DNA of 64,000 bases from Chitinophaga polysaccharea (GTDB lineage: Bacteria > Bacteroidota > Bacteroidia > Chitinophagales > Chitinophagaceae). Positions 8,892-18,172 of the stretch are shown here, piece after piece (position 1 is the first letter of the stretch; each line of letters starts with the position of its first letter). A program made the translations under genes and the position numbers. The stretch lies in the NCBI RefSeq assembly GCF_007829335.1, contig NZ_VIWO01000003.1:186001-250000 (forward strand). The letters run 5' to 3'. Under the pieces are notes generated by a model. That model worked only from the letters and a program-made list of their open reading frames with translations. It searched no databases and was not told the DNA's origin.

Positions 8892-9482
8892 TCACAAAAA
8901 TCTCGACAACAGGATAATCAGTAAGATAGGAAGGCGGGTGCCGGTATGTTTTTCCAGGTATTCCCGGATAAATTTGCGGGCGGTAACCAGTTGGTTTTTA
9001 ACGGTATTTTCGGAGATGTCCAACGCTTCGGCAATTTCCTTGCGGGATTTGCCGTCCTGGGTATTCATCATAAATACTTCCCTGCGGGAGGCCGGTAATT
9101 TTTCCACCGCTGTTTTAATCAGGCTTTGCAGTTCCTTTGCATAGATGCCGGCTGAAAAGTCTTCCTGGTCAGGAACATCAGCGATGATATCATCCTGCCG
9201 GTTTTTTTCCCGGGCATGTTGACGGAGCGTCGACAACGACCGGTTCGAAGCCAGCGTGTACAGCCAGCCGCCGGGATTTTCGATAGCTGCCAGGGTGTCC
9301 CGGAGCAGCCATACTTTCAGGAACACTTCCTGCATCACTTCTTCTGCGGCAGTATCTGATTTCAACAATTTTTTGACAGAGCCTATCAGCACAGCATTGT
9401 ACCGGTGATATAATAAACGAAAAGCTGCTTCATCTCCATGGGCGATTGCTGAAAAAAGTTTCCTGTCGTCTGGTATGTTCAC
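8892..9482 (-). CDS. ECF RNA polymerase sigma factor, locus 1
   Basis: FecI-like sigma factor of 196 residues. Region 2 contains AAEEVMQEVFLKVW and NPGGWLYTLASNRSL; region 4 has the helix-turn-helix EIAEALDISENTVKNQL. The C-terminus ends in an unusual hydrophobic tail (LPILLIILLSRFL). It is the first gene of locus 1 and is expected to be released from FecR when SusC binds its ligand, then to transcribe the susCD operon. It is divergent from the PLP enzyme gene at 9610. Confidence 0.93.
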   Translation of the reverse strand: MNIPDDRKLFSAIAHGDEAAFRLLYHRYNAVLIGSVKKLLKSDTAAEEVMQEVFLKVWLLRDTLAAIENPGGWLYTLASNRSLSTLRQHAREKNRQDDIIADVPDQEDFSAGIYAKELQSLIKTAVEKLPASRREVFMMNTQDGKSRKEIAEALDISENTVKNQLVTARKFIREYLEKHTGTRLPILLIILLSRFL

Positions 9483-9564
9483 AGCGTGTTCCTGGTTATT
9501 GGTGGCAAAAATGTTTAGCTGCCCTCAATATTAGGGCATTTAAGGGTTTTCTGCAAACGCTTTC

Positions 9565-9594
9565 TTTGATAGATGGCATTTCATTTTACTTTTT
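9565..9594 (+). promoter_or_regulatory. Candidate promoter of the Cys/Met PLP enzyme gene
   Basis: TTTG at 9565-9568 and TACTTTTT at 9587-9594, 18 bases apart, fit the Bacteroidota -33/-7 pattern, with one mismatch in the -7 (final T for G). The start codon follows 15 bases later. Confidence 0.4.
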
Positions 9595-9609
9595 TATTTT
9601 TATATCACT

Positions 9610-10827
9610 ATGGCTAATTATACTAACATGGCTTCCGCAGCTATCCATGCTGCGCAATCCCATATCGCTGAAAATGCGCACCTGGTGCCTGTTTTCGCCA
9701 CCTCTACGTTTACTTTCGATAATGCACAACAAGGCATGGACCGTTTCCAGGGTACGGCGCCTGGTTATATTTATTCCCGCTTCGGCAATCCTACGGTAAC
9801 CGTTGCAGAAGAGCTGATCGCCGCCCTGGAAGCGCTGGGGCTGGAACAGGCAGATGGCAGTCCACTGCCGCTGAAAGCTATTTTACATGCCAGCGGACAG
9901 GCAGCCATGGCTACGCTGATGCTGTCGAACCTGGTGGCGGGCGACCAGGTGCTCACCCATTATTCATTGTATGGAGGCACTCATGAGTTTCTGTTTAATT
10001 TCCTGCCTGCCTTCGGGGTAACAGCACAAATTGTGGACCTGCATGACCTGGAAGGACTCGATGCCCTGCTGGCGGCTAATCGTGCCGTGAAACTGATCCA
10101 TATTGAATCGCCCGCCAATCCCTCTATGCGCTGTGTAGACCTGGAAGCGGTATGCTGCATCGCCGGCAGGCACCAGGTGAAAGTAAGTGTAGACAATACC
10201 TTTGCCACGCCTTACCTGCAACAGCCATTTCGCTATGGCGCCGACTTCGTATTTCATTCTACTACCAAGTTCCTGAATGGGCACGGCACCGCTATCGGCG
10301 GGGTGTTCATCGGAAAAGATATGGCTTTCATGCAGTCGAAGGCACGCAAAACCGCCACCTTGCTGGGTGGTTGCGCTAATCCCTTTGACACCTACCTGCT
10401 CATCCAGGGCATTAAAACACTGGAGCTGCGTATGAAGCAACATTGCAGTAATGCGCAACAGGTAGCAGAATTTCTCCAGGCACATCCGGCGGTAGCCAAA
10501 GTAAACTTTAATGGGTTGCCGGATCATCCAGACTATACATTGTCGGCCCGGCAAATGCGCCACCCCGGCGCGGTGATGAGCTTCGAATTAAAAGCGGGAT
10601 TTGAAGCGGCGGTAGGATTTATCGATCGCCTGCAAATGTGTTTGCGGGCAGTGTCGTTGGGTACCGTAGATACCCTCATCTCTCACCCGGCGTCTATGTC
10701 GCATTCCGGTATGAAGAAAGAGGACCGGGAAAAAGCAGGTATTTCTGATGGCTTAATCCGCCTGAGCGTGGGGCTGGAGCATGTAGACGATATTATCCGC
10801 GATCTGGATCAGGCGCTCTCCGCATAA
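9610..10827 (+). CDS. Cys/Met metabolism PLP-dependent enzyme (methionine gamma-lyase / cystathionine gamma-synthase type)
   Basis: Cytosolic PLP enzyme of 405 residues in the trans-sulfuration family. Landmarks: YIYSRFGNPT near 53-62, HASGQAAMATL near 93, the PLP-pyridine Asp in SVDNTFATPY (D195), and the Schiff-base Lys in HSTTKFLNGHG (K220). The C-terminal RLSVGLEHVDDIIRDL block is also typical. The family includes methionine gamma-lyase, cystathionine gamma-synthase and O-acyl-homoserine sulfhydrylase, and the sequence alone does not separate them. It is a single gene, divergent from sigma 1 and converging with the permease gene with a two-base gap. Confidence 0.9.
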   Translation: MANYTNMASAAIHAAQSHIAENAHLVPVFATSTFTFDNAQQGMDRFQGTAPGYIYSRFGNPTVTVAEELIAALEALGLEQADGSPLPLKAILHASGQAAMATLMLSNLVAGDQVLTHYSLYGGTHEFLFNFLPAFGVTAQIVDLHDLEGLDALLAANRAVKLIHIESPANPSMRCVDLEAVCCIAGRHQVKVSVDNTFATPYLQQPFRYGADFVFHSTTKFLNGHGTAIGGVFIGKDMAFMQSKARKTATLLGGCANPFDTYLLIQGIKTLELRMKQHCSNAQQVAEFLQAHPAVAKVNFNGLPDHPDYTLSARQMRHPGAVMSFELKAGFEAAVGFIDRLQMCLRAVSLGTVDTLISHPASMSHSGMKKEDREKAGISDGLIRLSVGLEHVDDIIRDLDQALSA

Positions 10828-10829
10828 CA

Positions 10830-12158
10830 CTATACCCCGGGCAGGCAGCGTGATAACACGTACACGCCTGCCAGTGATACCAGCGCCATCACAATAGTGC
10901 TGGTACTATATACCCGCAGCATATCCTTTACTTCCAGCCCGGAAAACCGGGAAATCACCCAGAAGTAGGCATCGTTGGTATGGGAAATCATCATAGAACC
11001 GGCACCCATGGCCAGTACACAAATGATGTGGCCATTGCCGGAATCCAACCCGATCATGGGCAACAATGGCTGCATAATGGCAGCGGCGGCGATGATGGCC
11101 ACCGTAGAAGAGCCCTGGGCCGTTTTAAGCAGGGCGGTAACCAGGAACGGTAGTAATAAACCCATGGCGGCCACTGCCTGGTTTTGCGCAATGTGACTGC
11201 CAATATCTGCTTTCGCCAGGATGGCTCCAAAAGCACCACCAGCGCCGATAATCACCAGTATGCCGGCAGCTTTTTCTGCGCTTTCCTGCAACAGCGCACT
11301 TACTTTATCCTTCAACTGTGTTAAGGCCAGCAGGATGCCTACGCTGAGCGCTACCTCCGGTGTGCCCAGCAAGGCCACGGTCTTTAGGCCAAAAGACGGC
11401 GCCACGCCGGTTTCCAGGCTAAAGAGCGAGCGTGTTGCAATCAGTAAAATAGGCACCGCCACCGGCAGCACCGACATGCCCACAGAAGGCCCGGCAGCAA
11501 TCGGAGCAACGGCAGACTCGGTACTAACATGAGCGGCTAAACGCTTTCCGGCAAATACCGACCAGGCATAACCGCCGGCGGCAGCGGGAATAGCGATCAG
11601 CAAGCCATAGAGCATTACCTTGCCTGTTTCGGCGTGAATGGTAACAGTAGCCGCGGTAATACCCGGATGCGGCGGCATGAGGCAATGTACGGCATATAAG
11701 CCTGTAGCCAGAGAGGACGCCATGATCATCAGCGATACGCCGGAACGCTGTGCCAGCGCCTTGTTTAATCCGCTTAGTACAATAAATCCCGAATCACAGA
11801 AAATAGGCATACCTACCAGGTAACCAATCATATTCATGGTCAGAGCCGCCTTTCCGGTACCTATACGTTGCAATACATAATTGGCCAGTACCGCCGTACT
11901 GCCGCTATGTTCCAGTATCAGCCCCAAGGTAGTGCCCAGTACAATCAGCAATCCTAATGAACCAATAATGTTACCCATGCCGGATTTAATGCTGGCGAGA
12001 ATATCAGCTGCCGGTAGTCCTAATATGCAACCGGTCAATACTGCTGCCAGCAGTAAGGCAAAGAAGGCATGTACCCGGAACCGGGCCGTAAGCAATACAA
12101 TGAGGGCAACGCCCGCTAACAGGCCAGAGAGGCTTTGTAGTAAAGGAATGGTCGTCAT
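10830..12158 (-). CDS. GntP family permease (gluconate/sugar-acid:H+ symporter type)
   Basis: Inner-membrane transporter of 442 residues made of about a dozen hydrophobic helices. GntP family signs include the LVGMPIFCDSGFIVL stretch, the HCLMPPHPGITAA stretch and a late MGAGSMMISHTNDAYFW segment. Known members import gluconate and related hydroxy acids with protons; the substrate here is unknown. It stands alone on the minus strand, separated from the upstream GH31 gene by a strong terminator, so it probably has its own promoter. No gluconate kinase neighbours it. Confidence 0.9.
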   Translation of the reverse strand: MTTIPLLQSLSGLLAGVALIVLLTARFRVHAFFALLLAAVLTGCILGLPAADILASIKSGMGNIIGSLGLLIVLGTTLGLILEHSGSTAVLANYVLQRIGTGKAALTMNMIGYLVGMPIFCDSGFIVLSGLNKALAQRSGVSLMIMASSLATGLYAVHCLMPPHPGITAATVTIHAETGKVMLYGLLIAIPAAAGGYAWSVFAGKRLAAHVSTESAVAPIAAGPSVGMSVLPVAVPILLIATRSLFSLETGVAPSFGLKTVALLGTPEVALSVGILLALTQLKDKVSALLQESAEKAAGILVIIGAGGAFGAILAKADIGSHIAQNQAVAAMGLLLPFLVTALLKTAQGSSTVAIIAAAAIMQPLLPMIGLDSGNGHIICVLAMGAGSMMISHTNDAYFWVISRFSGLEVKDMLRVYSTSTIVMALVSLAGVYVLSRCLPGV

Positions 12159-12187
12159 AGTTACTACAAGATAGAAATTAATGCTAT

Positions 12188-12216
12188 AAAAAAGGCCGGA
12201 TCATTGGATCCGGCCT
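12188..12216 (-). terminator. Intrinsic terminator of the GH31 gene
   Basis: On the minus strand a perfect 10-bp stem (AGGCCGGATC / GATCCGGCCT) with a 4-base loop is followed by a T-run, just downstream of the GH31 stop. Confidence 0.85.
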
Positions 12217-12236
12217 CTCTCGTGCAACAATAAATT

Positions 12237-15200
12237 TTACTGGATATCGATTTGCTGTGTAGTAGCGGTATCCAGGTAAGATGTCTTAATATGTAACGTA
12301 CCTTTTTTGTCCGACGCGTTAAAGAAGCAGCCCGTAGCTGCCTTGTCGAAGGCCGGTTGACTGCTATACACTTTTACTGCCTGCCCGTTGACCATTACCT
12401 TTTTCGGAGCGGTAGCACGATGTACCTGGAGCACGTATGCACGTTGTTTATTGATACCGGTATAAGTGCCCCTGGCTGCGTTGATGGTGATGCGCGTACC
12501 CTGGGTGGCATCCACTTCAATCATCGTTCTGGCAAAGACGCCGTTTTTGTATTCGCGGGTCAGTCCATCATCTTCATATAAATCGAAAGAAGATTTACCG
12601 GCGGGATAAATGTCGAGGGTGAGGGTATCTGTTTTTTTCTCCCCATCATAGTTCATCTGTGGGTACATGGGAATAATAGCGCCTTGTTTTACGAACAAGG
12701 GCAGTTTATCCAGCGGTGCGTTATAGTTATTCAGTACGGTGGCGCCGGTATAAGCTGTACCATCCCAGTAATCGTACCAGGTGCCGGCAGGGAGATAAAT
12801 GCTGTCCCGTTTACCTTCACTTTTATACACAGGCGCTACCAGTAAGGAAGGCCCGTTCATAAATTGGTATTGGGTACTGGTACCACGGCATACCGTATCT
12901 TCCGGAAACTCCAGTATCATAGCCCTGGATGCGGGAACGCCGGTAGCATGGGCATCTGCGCAGAGGGTATACATATAAGGGGTAAGCCGCATTTTGAGTT
13001 GCAGGTATTTCCGGTTGGTAGCGGTATTTGTTTCTCCCTGGAGATAAGGCTGTTTATTTTTCTTTGCCCAGCCGTTCATGACCATGAGTACGGGCGTAAA
13101 ACATTTCCATTGCAGATCGCGCACATAGGTAGAGTCGCTGCCCCGGAAAATGCCGTCTACATCGCCGGTGGCGGCGTTTTGGGCCGATAAACCGGCCCCG
13201 ATAACGGTGGGGATATGAAAGCGGATATATTCCCAGTTGCCTGATTGGTCGCCCGACCAAACGGTGGAATAGCGTTGGGTACCCGCCCATCCCATCACGC
13301 TCCAGATATAGCCCCTGGCGTTGCTGTTATTTTCGATGCCTTCATAGGCGGCTTTGCAACCATCCAGCGCAAACTTATAACCAGGGCCTACCCAGGCTAC
13401 ATCCAGTTTGGCCAGGCGGGAGCCGTATACGCCCACTTCTTTGGCTATTTTATCTACCCCGTTTTCTGTCCACAAACCGGTATAGAAGCCGCGCTTATGG
13501 AGTTCCATGATGGTGGAGTCCAATTTCGTATAGCCGCAACCGTAACCATCGTTGGGCAGGATCCAGCCGCGGGGCATATCGTTTTCTATGTATTTGTCGG
13601 CCACCAGCTTAATCACATCGGGTGTGGTGCCGGTAGTGCCGGTGCCTTTGTATGCTTTGGAATCGGTACCGGCGCCACCGCGATTGTAGCAGTTGGCATC
13701 GCCCAGGCTCAGCGCCCAGCGGGGCATCAGGAAAGGGCGACCGGTAACGCGGGTATAGCCATCGAGAATTTGTTTGAGGGAAGGACCGTAGAAATAGAAA
13801 CAATCGAAACGGTTTTCATTGTGTTTGAATTGCAGGGTATCCCTGAAATCGTATTTACCCACATCGAATGTGTTCCTGAAAGCGCCGTATCCGGCGGTGG
13901 ACATGTAAAATGGTGCGGGGTTAGGGCGACCGCCATTATCCCAGCCATTTCCTTTTTCGATTAAAATTTCCTGGCCGCGATGGGAGAAATAGCCATTCTG
14001 CATTCCGCCGCCATAGAAATATTCGTCGGGTTGACGTTTCATGGTTTGGGTAGTCACGGAGCCGAACGTAAGCGGGGTCGACTCTTCCCAGATAGCCCTG
14101 GTGTTGGTAATATCGTATAGGGCAAAGCGTAAGGGCTGCTTATATACACGCACCACGCAGCTGTTGCTTTTCACCTGGTAGTAAGCGCCTTTGTCGCTGC
14201 TGCTGAGCGTAACCTTACCGGGCTGGTTCATCACTACGATATCGTTGCCGGCGGGGTCGGTAAATTCGCCATCGGGAGCCATCCAGAGCCGGAAGATATC
14301 GTCTGCATAGAAGATGAGTTTAAAGGCAGATAAGCCGGCGCGGATATCAAATTCGTTGGCGCCGGCAGCCTGGAAGCCGGTTACATTACCGATGTGCGAC
14401 GCATTGGCGTTGATGTGTACACGCAGGGAGTCATTGGCGCGGTGTTCATCTTCCGGGTATTGCAACACAAACGCCACATTATGCATAGGGCGATCGGTGA
14501 GGTCGGTAGCCGGGAATTTAATGCTCAGTTCCTGGCCAGGCTGCAGTCCCTTTTTATTGGCGGGCACGGTCACCGTCACTGGAGGCCGCTGGTCGATGTT
14601 GCAGCGCACGGTAAAAGCAGATTTAATGGCATCGATGCCGCTGTTTTTTACGGTGATAGCCAGTTCATCGGCTTGGGTGAATGTATTTTTTTCTTCCGTA
14701 TGAGAAGTAAGGCGGGTGAGGGCCAGGTCTTTTTTGTAGCCTTCCGCCAGTTCGATATCGTCGATCATCCAGTACCAGCTGTAAAATCCTTTCCAGTAAA
14801 AACGGATATATACCTGTGGCTGGTGAGCGGCTATTTTAGTGATGTTAAGTTCCTGGTTAATGGGAATAAACATGTCATTGGCCGCGGGTACGTTGTTCAT
14901 CACGTTGAAGTCGGTCCAGTGAATGCCATCGGTACTTACGCCTGCCAGCAAAGCGGCGCCTGGAGCGGCAAAGGCGTTGTTATATCGGAAGGTATGCTGG
15001 AAACGCAGGATCACAGACGATTTGCCGGCACAGTTAATAGGGGCGGTTTGTACCCAGGTATCGGGATATTCTTTCTTTTTAACCCAGGATGGCTGGTCTT
15101 CATCTACGAAGTAGCCGGCCTGGAATTGCAGGTGGTAGCCGCGGCTTTTGGAAGCGATAGGAGGCGCCTGTTGCTGGTATTCGAAGGAGCCGGGATAAGG

Positions 15201-15380
15201 CTGATTGGTGACAATCCAGTTGAGTTGTTTATGACTTGAGTCTATGTTTTTCCATCCGTCGGGCAGGTCGCCGGTATTAAAATGTTCTGCCCAGAACACC
15301 CGGGTATCGACGGGGGCATTTTGGGCCATGGCCTGCCGGCCAGCTACGGCCAGTAGTGCAAATAGCAGTGCTTTTTTCAT
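12237..15380 (-). CDS. Secreted multidomain GH31 glycosidase, CPE1046-like (probable alpha-N-acetylgalactosaminidase)
   Basis: Large secreted glycosidase of 1047 residues. The start at 15380 gives a clean signal peptide (MKKALLFALLAVAGRQAMAQ); the open frame runs 59 codons further upstream without one. Order: signal; a jelly-roll domain of cleaved-adhesin/MAM look (about 25-215); an Ig-like segment (about 220-330); GH31 N-terminal domain; GH31 barrel with LDVAWVGPGY (Asp about 660, expected nucleophile) and VWSGDQSGNW (Asp about 711, expected acid/base); DUF5110-like C-terminus. The VGPGY and WSGDQ blocks and GLSAQNAATGDVDGIF recall the CPE1046 branch of GH31, which includes alpha-N-acetylgalactosaminidases, more than classical alpha-glucosidases (WIDMNE). 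It stands alone, not next to a susCD pair. GH31 membership is firm; substrate is inference. Confidence 0.85.
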   Translation of the reverse strand: MKKALLFALLAVAGRQAMAQNAPVDTRVFWAEHFNTGDLPDGWKNIDSSHKQLNWIVTNQPYPGSFEYQQQAPPIASKSRGYHLQFQAGYFVDEDQPSWVKKKEYPDTWVQTAPINCAGKSSVILRFQHTFRYNNAFAAPGAALLAGVSTDGIHWTDFNVMNNVPAANDMFIPINQELNITKIAAHQPQVYIRFYWKGFYSWYWMIDDIELAEGYKKDLALTRLTSHTEEKNTFTQADELAITVKNSGIDAIKSAFTVRCNIDQRPPVTVTVPANKKGLQPGQELSIKFPATDLTDRPMHNVAFVLQYPEDEHRANDSLRVHINANASHIGNVTGFQAAGANEFDIRAGLSAFKLIFYADDIFRLWMAPDGEFTDPAGNDIVVMNQPGKVTLSSSDKGAYYQVKSNSCVVRVYKQPLRFALYDITNTRAIWEESTPLTFGSVTTQTMKRQPDEYFYGGGMQNGYFSHRGQEILIEKGNGWDNGGRPNPAPFYMSTAGYGAFRNTFDVGKYDFRDTLQFKHNENRFDCFYFYGPSLKQILDGYTRVTGRPFLMPRWALSLGDANCYNRGGAGTDSKAYKGTGTTGTTPDVIKLVADKYIENDMPRGWILPNDGYGCGYTKLDSTIMELHKRGFYTGLWTENGVDKIAKEVGVYGSRLAKLDVAWVGPGYKFALDGCKAAYEGIENNSNARGYIWSVMGWAGTQRYSTVWSGDQSGNWEYIRFHIPTVIGAGLSAQNAATGDVDGIFRGSDSTYVRDLQWKCFTPVLMVMNGWAKKNKQPYLQGETNTATNRKYLQLKMRLTPYMYTLCADAHATGVPASRAMILEFPEDTVCRGTSTQYQFMNGPSLLVAPVYKSEGKRDSIYLPAGTWYDYWDGTAYTGATVLNNYNAPLDKLPLFVKQGAIIPMYPQMNYDGEKKTDTLTLDIYPAGKSSFDLYEDDGLTREYKNGVFARTMIEVDATQGTRITINAARGTYTGINKQRAYVLQVHRATAPKKVMVNGQAVKVYSSQPAFDKAATGCFFNASDKKGTLHIKTSYLDTATTQQIDIQ

Positions 15381-15605
15381 GAATTGTTCACCGTTAAAAT
15401 CAAAAAAATTCCGGGAGACCGGAAGGAACCCCAATATTATGTTATTGTAATGTCCCATACCAGCCATAGGTAGAGAAAATGACATTCGCGCTACTTTTCG
15501 CCGAATCCCGGCACTGGTAGCTGTCATCCGGGGAGTTGCCATAACAGTATATAACATTAACGCATATATGTTTTTCTGAATATTAGAGATTGTCGATGCA
15601 ACAGC

Positions 15606-15633
15606 TTGATAATGGCTATTTTACATACCTTTG
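15606..15633 (+). promoter_or_regulatory. Promoter of the OmpA-like lipoprotein gene
   Basis: TTG at 15606-15608 and an exact -7 TACCTTTG at 15626-15633 with 17 bases between them. The ATG at 15652 lies about 18 bases after the -7, leaving a very short leader. An upstream TTG codon in the same frame (15631) falls inside the -7 element, so it is not the start. Confidence 0.6.
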
Positions 15634-15651
15634 TGCCCTAATACACAGGAT

Positions 15652-16182
15652 ATGAAAAGAATGTTATTCACGACACGCTATTGTTTGCTGGCCCTGGTAG
15701 CAATGGCATTTATGGCTTCCTGCGCATCTACCAGGAAAAGCAGTAGTCCCCATGTATATATGAGCAAGCAGTACGAAGAGTTGAAGAACGTATTGAATGA
15801 GGCGGAAGTAAGTATTATCAAAGACAGTTTAAAGGTTATTTTCCCCAACAACGTATTATTTGCCTCTTCCTCCGACCAGGTAAATGACGCTATTAAGCCT
15901 ACTTTTAGCCGTTTTGCGGAGATCCTCAATAAGTATGGCAAAACCAAGATATTAATTACAGGTCATACGGATAATACCGGTTCAGCCGATTACAACCGGG
16001 AGCTGTCTGAAAAGCGGGCTGCTTCTGCGAAAGGATTGCTCAGCAGTTTTAATGTGAATAACGATCGTATGTTTACCTGGGGATTATCGGATCGTGACCC
16101 GATTGCCTCCAACAATACAGATGCCGGCAAGGCCCGTAATCGCCGGGTAGAGTTCGTAATTTTGTATGATGTAAAACAGTAA
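15652..16182 (+). CDS. OmpA family peptidoglycan-binding lipoprotein
   Basis: Outer-membrane lipoprotein of 176 residues that should tether the outer membrane to peptidoglycan. The lipoprotein signal ends in AFMASC (Cys 24). The C-terminal OmpA domain shows ITGHTDNTGSADYN, the LSEKRAASAKGLL helix and the closing ARNRRVEFVI, the peptidoglycan-contacting Asp and Arg positions being present. The region between is short, so this is a compact Pal-like form. It is a single gene with its own promoter and terminator. Confidence 0.92.
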   Translation: MKRMLFTTRYCLLALVAMAFMASCASTRKSSSPHVYMSKQYEELKNVLNEAEVSIIKDSLKVIFPNNVLFASSSDQVNDAIKPTFSRFAEILNKYGKTKILITGHTDNTGSADYNRELSEKRAASAKGLLSSFNVNNDRMFTWGLSDRDPIASNNTDAGKARNRRVEFVILYDVKQ

Positions 16183-16203
16183 TAAATTTTTTAGTGAGAT
16201 AGG

Positions 16204-16248
16204 ATCGCCGGCAGGTGCGGATTTTCCGGGCCTGCCGGCGATTGTTTT
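16204..16248 (+). terminator. Intrinsic terminator of the OmpA gene
   Basis: Perfect 12-bp stem ATCGCCGGCAGG / CCTGCCGGCGAT with a 15-base loop, followed by TGTTTT. Confidence 0.8.
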
Positions 16249-16338
16249 AAATGCGTTACCCCCTTTTCGTATATACTTTCCCGTACCGGATTTTTTTTGT
16301 ATTATTAAACCATTCGTGAAACCCAAAATATTCCCGTT

Positions 16339-17442
16339 ATGCATTCTCGCCGCAATTTCTTACAGCAGATCGCCGCTACGGCTATGGTATTGCCTTTTAT
16401 GTCGCTCCCCGGCTGGGCCGTTACCCGACGCCCGAAAGAAGGAAAAGTACTGAGGGTAGCTCTCATGGGATTAGGTAGCTATGCCAACCGCGTAGCCGAT
16501 GCCATGAAGTCCTGCACGAAGGCCAAACTGGTGGGCGTAATTAGCGGAACGCCTTCCAAGATCACCGACTGGCAGCAACGTTTTGACATCCCGGCCGCCA
16601 ATTGTTATAACTACAGCAACTTCGACCGTATCAGGGATAATCCTGATATCGATGTGGTGTACATTACTACACCCAATGCGCTGCATCATGGGCAAACCCT
16701 GCGGGTAGCCGCTGCAGGCAAACATGTGATCTGTGAAAAGCCGATGGCCCTCAATGCCCACGAGGGCGCTGACATGATAGCGGCCTGTAAAAAAGCCAAC
16801 GTGCAATTGTTGGTAGGTTATCGCATGCATTTTGAACCCAAAACGCTGGAGATTATCCGCATGCGGAATAGCGGTGAATTCGGAAAGATCTTATTCTTCC
16901 AGGGACAGTGCGGCTTTCGCATAGGCGATCCCACCCAATGGCGGTTGAATAAAGAGCTGGCCGGCGGCGGCTCACTGATGGACATCGGCATTTATGCCAT
17001 CAACGGCGCCCGCTATATGACGGGCGAAGAACCACTGTGGGTGACCGCCCAGGAAACCAAAACAGATCCCATAAAGTTTAATGCGGGCGTAGATGAAACC
17101 ATACAGTTCCAGCTGGGATTTCCCAGCGGGGCAGTGGCCTCCTGCCTGTCTACCTATAATATGAATAACCTCGACCGTTTCTTCCTTAACGGGGAAAAGG
17201 GGTTTGCAGAACTGCAACCTTCCACCGGCTACGGACCCATCAAAGGACGTACGTTTAAAGGAGAACTCACCCAACCACATATGACCCATCAAACGGTGCA
17301 GATGGACGAAATGGCAGATATTCTGCTGGCCGGAAAACAGCCGCTGGTAGCGGTCAACGGTGAAGAGGCGCTGAAAGACCTGAAGATTATAGACGCTATC
17401 TACCAGGCGGTAAAAACAGGCAAAAAGGTCAACCTCGCCTGA
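16339..17442 (+). CDS. Gfo/Idh/MocA family oxidoreductase with Tat-like signal
   Basis: NAD(P)-dependent sugar oxidoreductase of 367 residues. The N-terminus carries a twin-arginine type signal (SRRNFLQQ plus hydrophobic stretch), so it is probably exported folded with its cofactor. The Rossmann start is VALMGLGSYANRV, and the family Lys lies in CEKPM. The C-terminal half has GGGSLMDIGIYAINGARY, close to the glucose-fructose oxidoreductase branch. Substrate cannot be read from the sequence. It stands alone between the OmpA gene and a small barrel-protein gene. Confidence 0.88.
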   Translation: MHSRRNFLQQIAATAMVLPFMSLPGWAVTRRPKEGKVLRVALMGLGSYANRVADAMKSCTKAKLVGVISGTPSKITDWQQRFDIPAANCYNYSNFDRIRDNPDIDVVYITTPNALHHGQTLRVAAAGKHVICEKPMALNAHEGADMIAACKKANVQLLVGYRMHFEPKTLEIIRMRNSGEFGKILFFQGQCGFRIGDPTQWRLNKELAGGGSLMDIGIYAINGARYMTGEEPLWVTAQETKTDPIKFNAGVDETIQFQLGFPSGAVASCLSTYNMNNLDRFFLNGEKGFAELQPSTGYGPIKGRTFKGELTQPHMTHQTVQMDEMADILLAGKQPLVAVNGEEALKDLKIIDAIYQAVKTGKKVNLA

Positions 17443-17447
17443 TCAGC

Positions 17448-17474
17448 CCCGGAATTGGCCGAGGAAATTCCGGG
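17448..17474 (+). terminator. Weak terminator-like hairpin after the oxidoreductase gene
   Basis: Perfect 9-bp stem CCCGGAATT / AATTCCGGG with a 9-base loop a few bases past the stop. No T-run follows, so this may be only an RNA-end structure. Confidence 0.35.
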
Positions 17475-17569
17475 CATGACGGTTAAAATCGGCAGGATCA
17501 TCTATTAGTGAATGCCCGCCAGCAATACGTATCAGATCCATTCGTTTCTTTATGGTTAAAATAACAACT

Positions 17570-18166
17570 ATGAAAAAACGAATGCTGGCAGCTTTGTGTG
17601 TTTTTTGCTTTGCTGTTTCATCCCTCAGTGCCCAGGGGTTTCACTATGGCCTGAAAGCCGACCTGAATATGTTTAAACTGGATGGAGAAGGTATTAATCC
17701 CAACTACACGCTGGGAGGAAGAATTGGCGTATTTGCCACCTATGATGTTACGAAGAAATGGGGGATACAGCCGGAGCTGTTGTTTTCACAGGTAGGACCT
17801 AAGCGGGCAGATGATTTCAGCGCGCGTTATATTCATGATAGTAACGATGGCGCCAATAAAAATATCAAATTGAGTTACATCACTCTCCCGGTATTACTGC
17901 GTTATAACATCAATAAAATGATTACAGTTAATGCAGGACCCGAATATAGCTATCTCTTTTACGAAAATGACAACCTGCTCACCTATAACCGCAGCGCGTT
18001 TAAACGCGGAAATTTGGGGGCTGCCGCAGGCGCTACGTTAACGTTTGATGTGCTGCATGTATACGCCCGCTATGTCTTGGGCCTTTCCAATATCAATGAT
18101 ATTGATGATCGTTACCAATGGAAAACCCAGCAGCTGCAGGTGGGATTGGGGATTAATTTTAAGTAA
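17570..18166 (+). CDS. Small outer-membrane beta-barrel protein (PorT-like)
   Basis: Predicted outer-membrane barrel of 198 residues. A signal peptide ends in SLSAQG, followed by alternating strands typical of the 8-strand barrel family (GFHYGLKADLNMF; WGIQPELLFSQVG; VNAGPEYSYLF; LQVGLGINFK). ATG 17570 starts directly at the signal peptide; a GTG/ATG-type extension to 17552 adds nothing. Function unknown. It converges with the DinB gene across a 34-bp inverted repeat. Confidence 0.82.
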   Translation: MKKRMLAALCVFCFAVSSLSAQGFHYGLKADLNMFKLDGEGINPNYTLGGRIGVFATYDVTKKWGIQPELLFSQVGPKRADDFSARYIHDSNDGANKNIKLSYITLPVLLRYNINKMITVNAGPEYSYLFYENDNLLTYNRSAFKRGNLGAAAGATLTFDVLHVYARYVLGLSNINDIDDRYQWKTQQLQVGLGINFK

Positions 18167-18172
18167 GCAGAA

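Noticed and set aside
17992..18014. Palindrome GCGTTTAAACGC inside the small barrel-protein gene as a fourth LacI operator
   Set aside because: It lies within coding sequence and lacks the CTTAAACGTTTAAG arrangement; chance is likelier.
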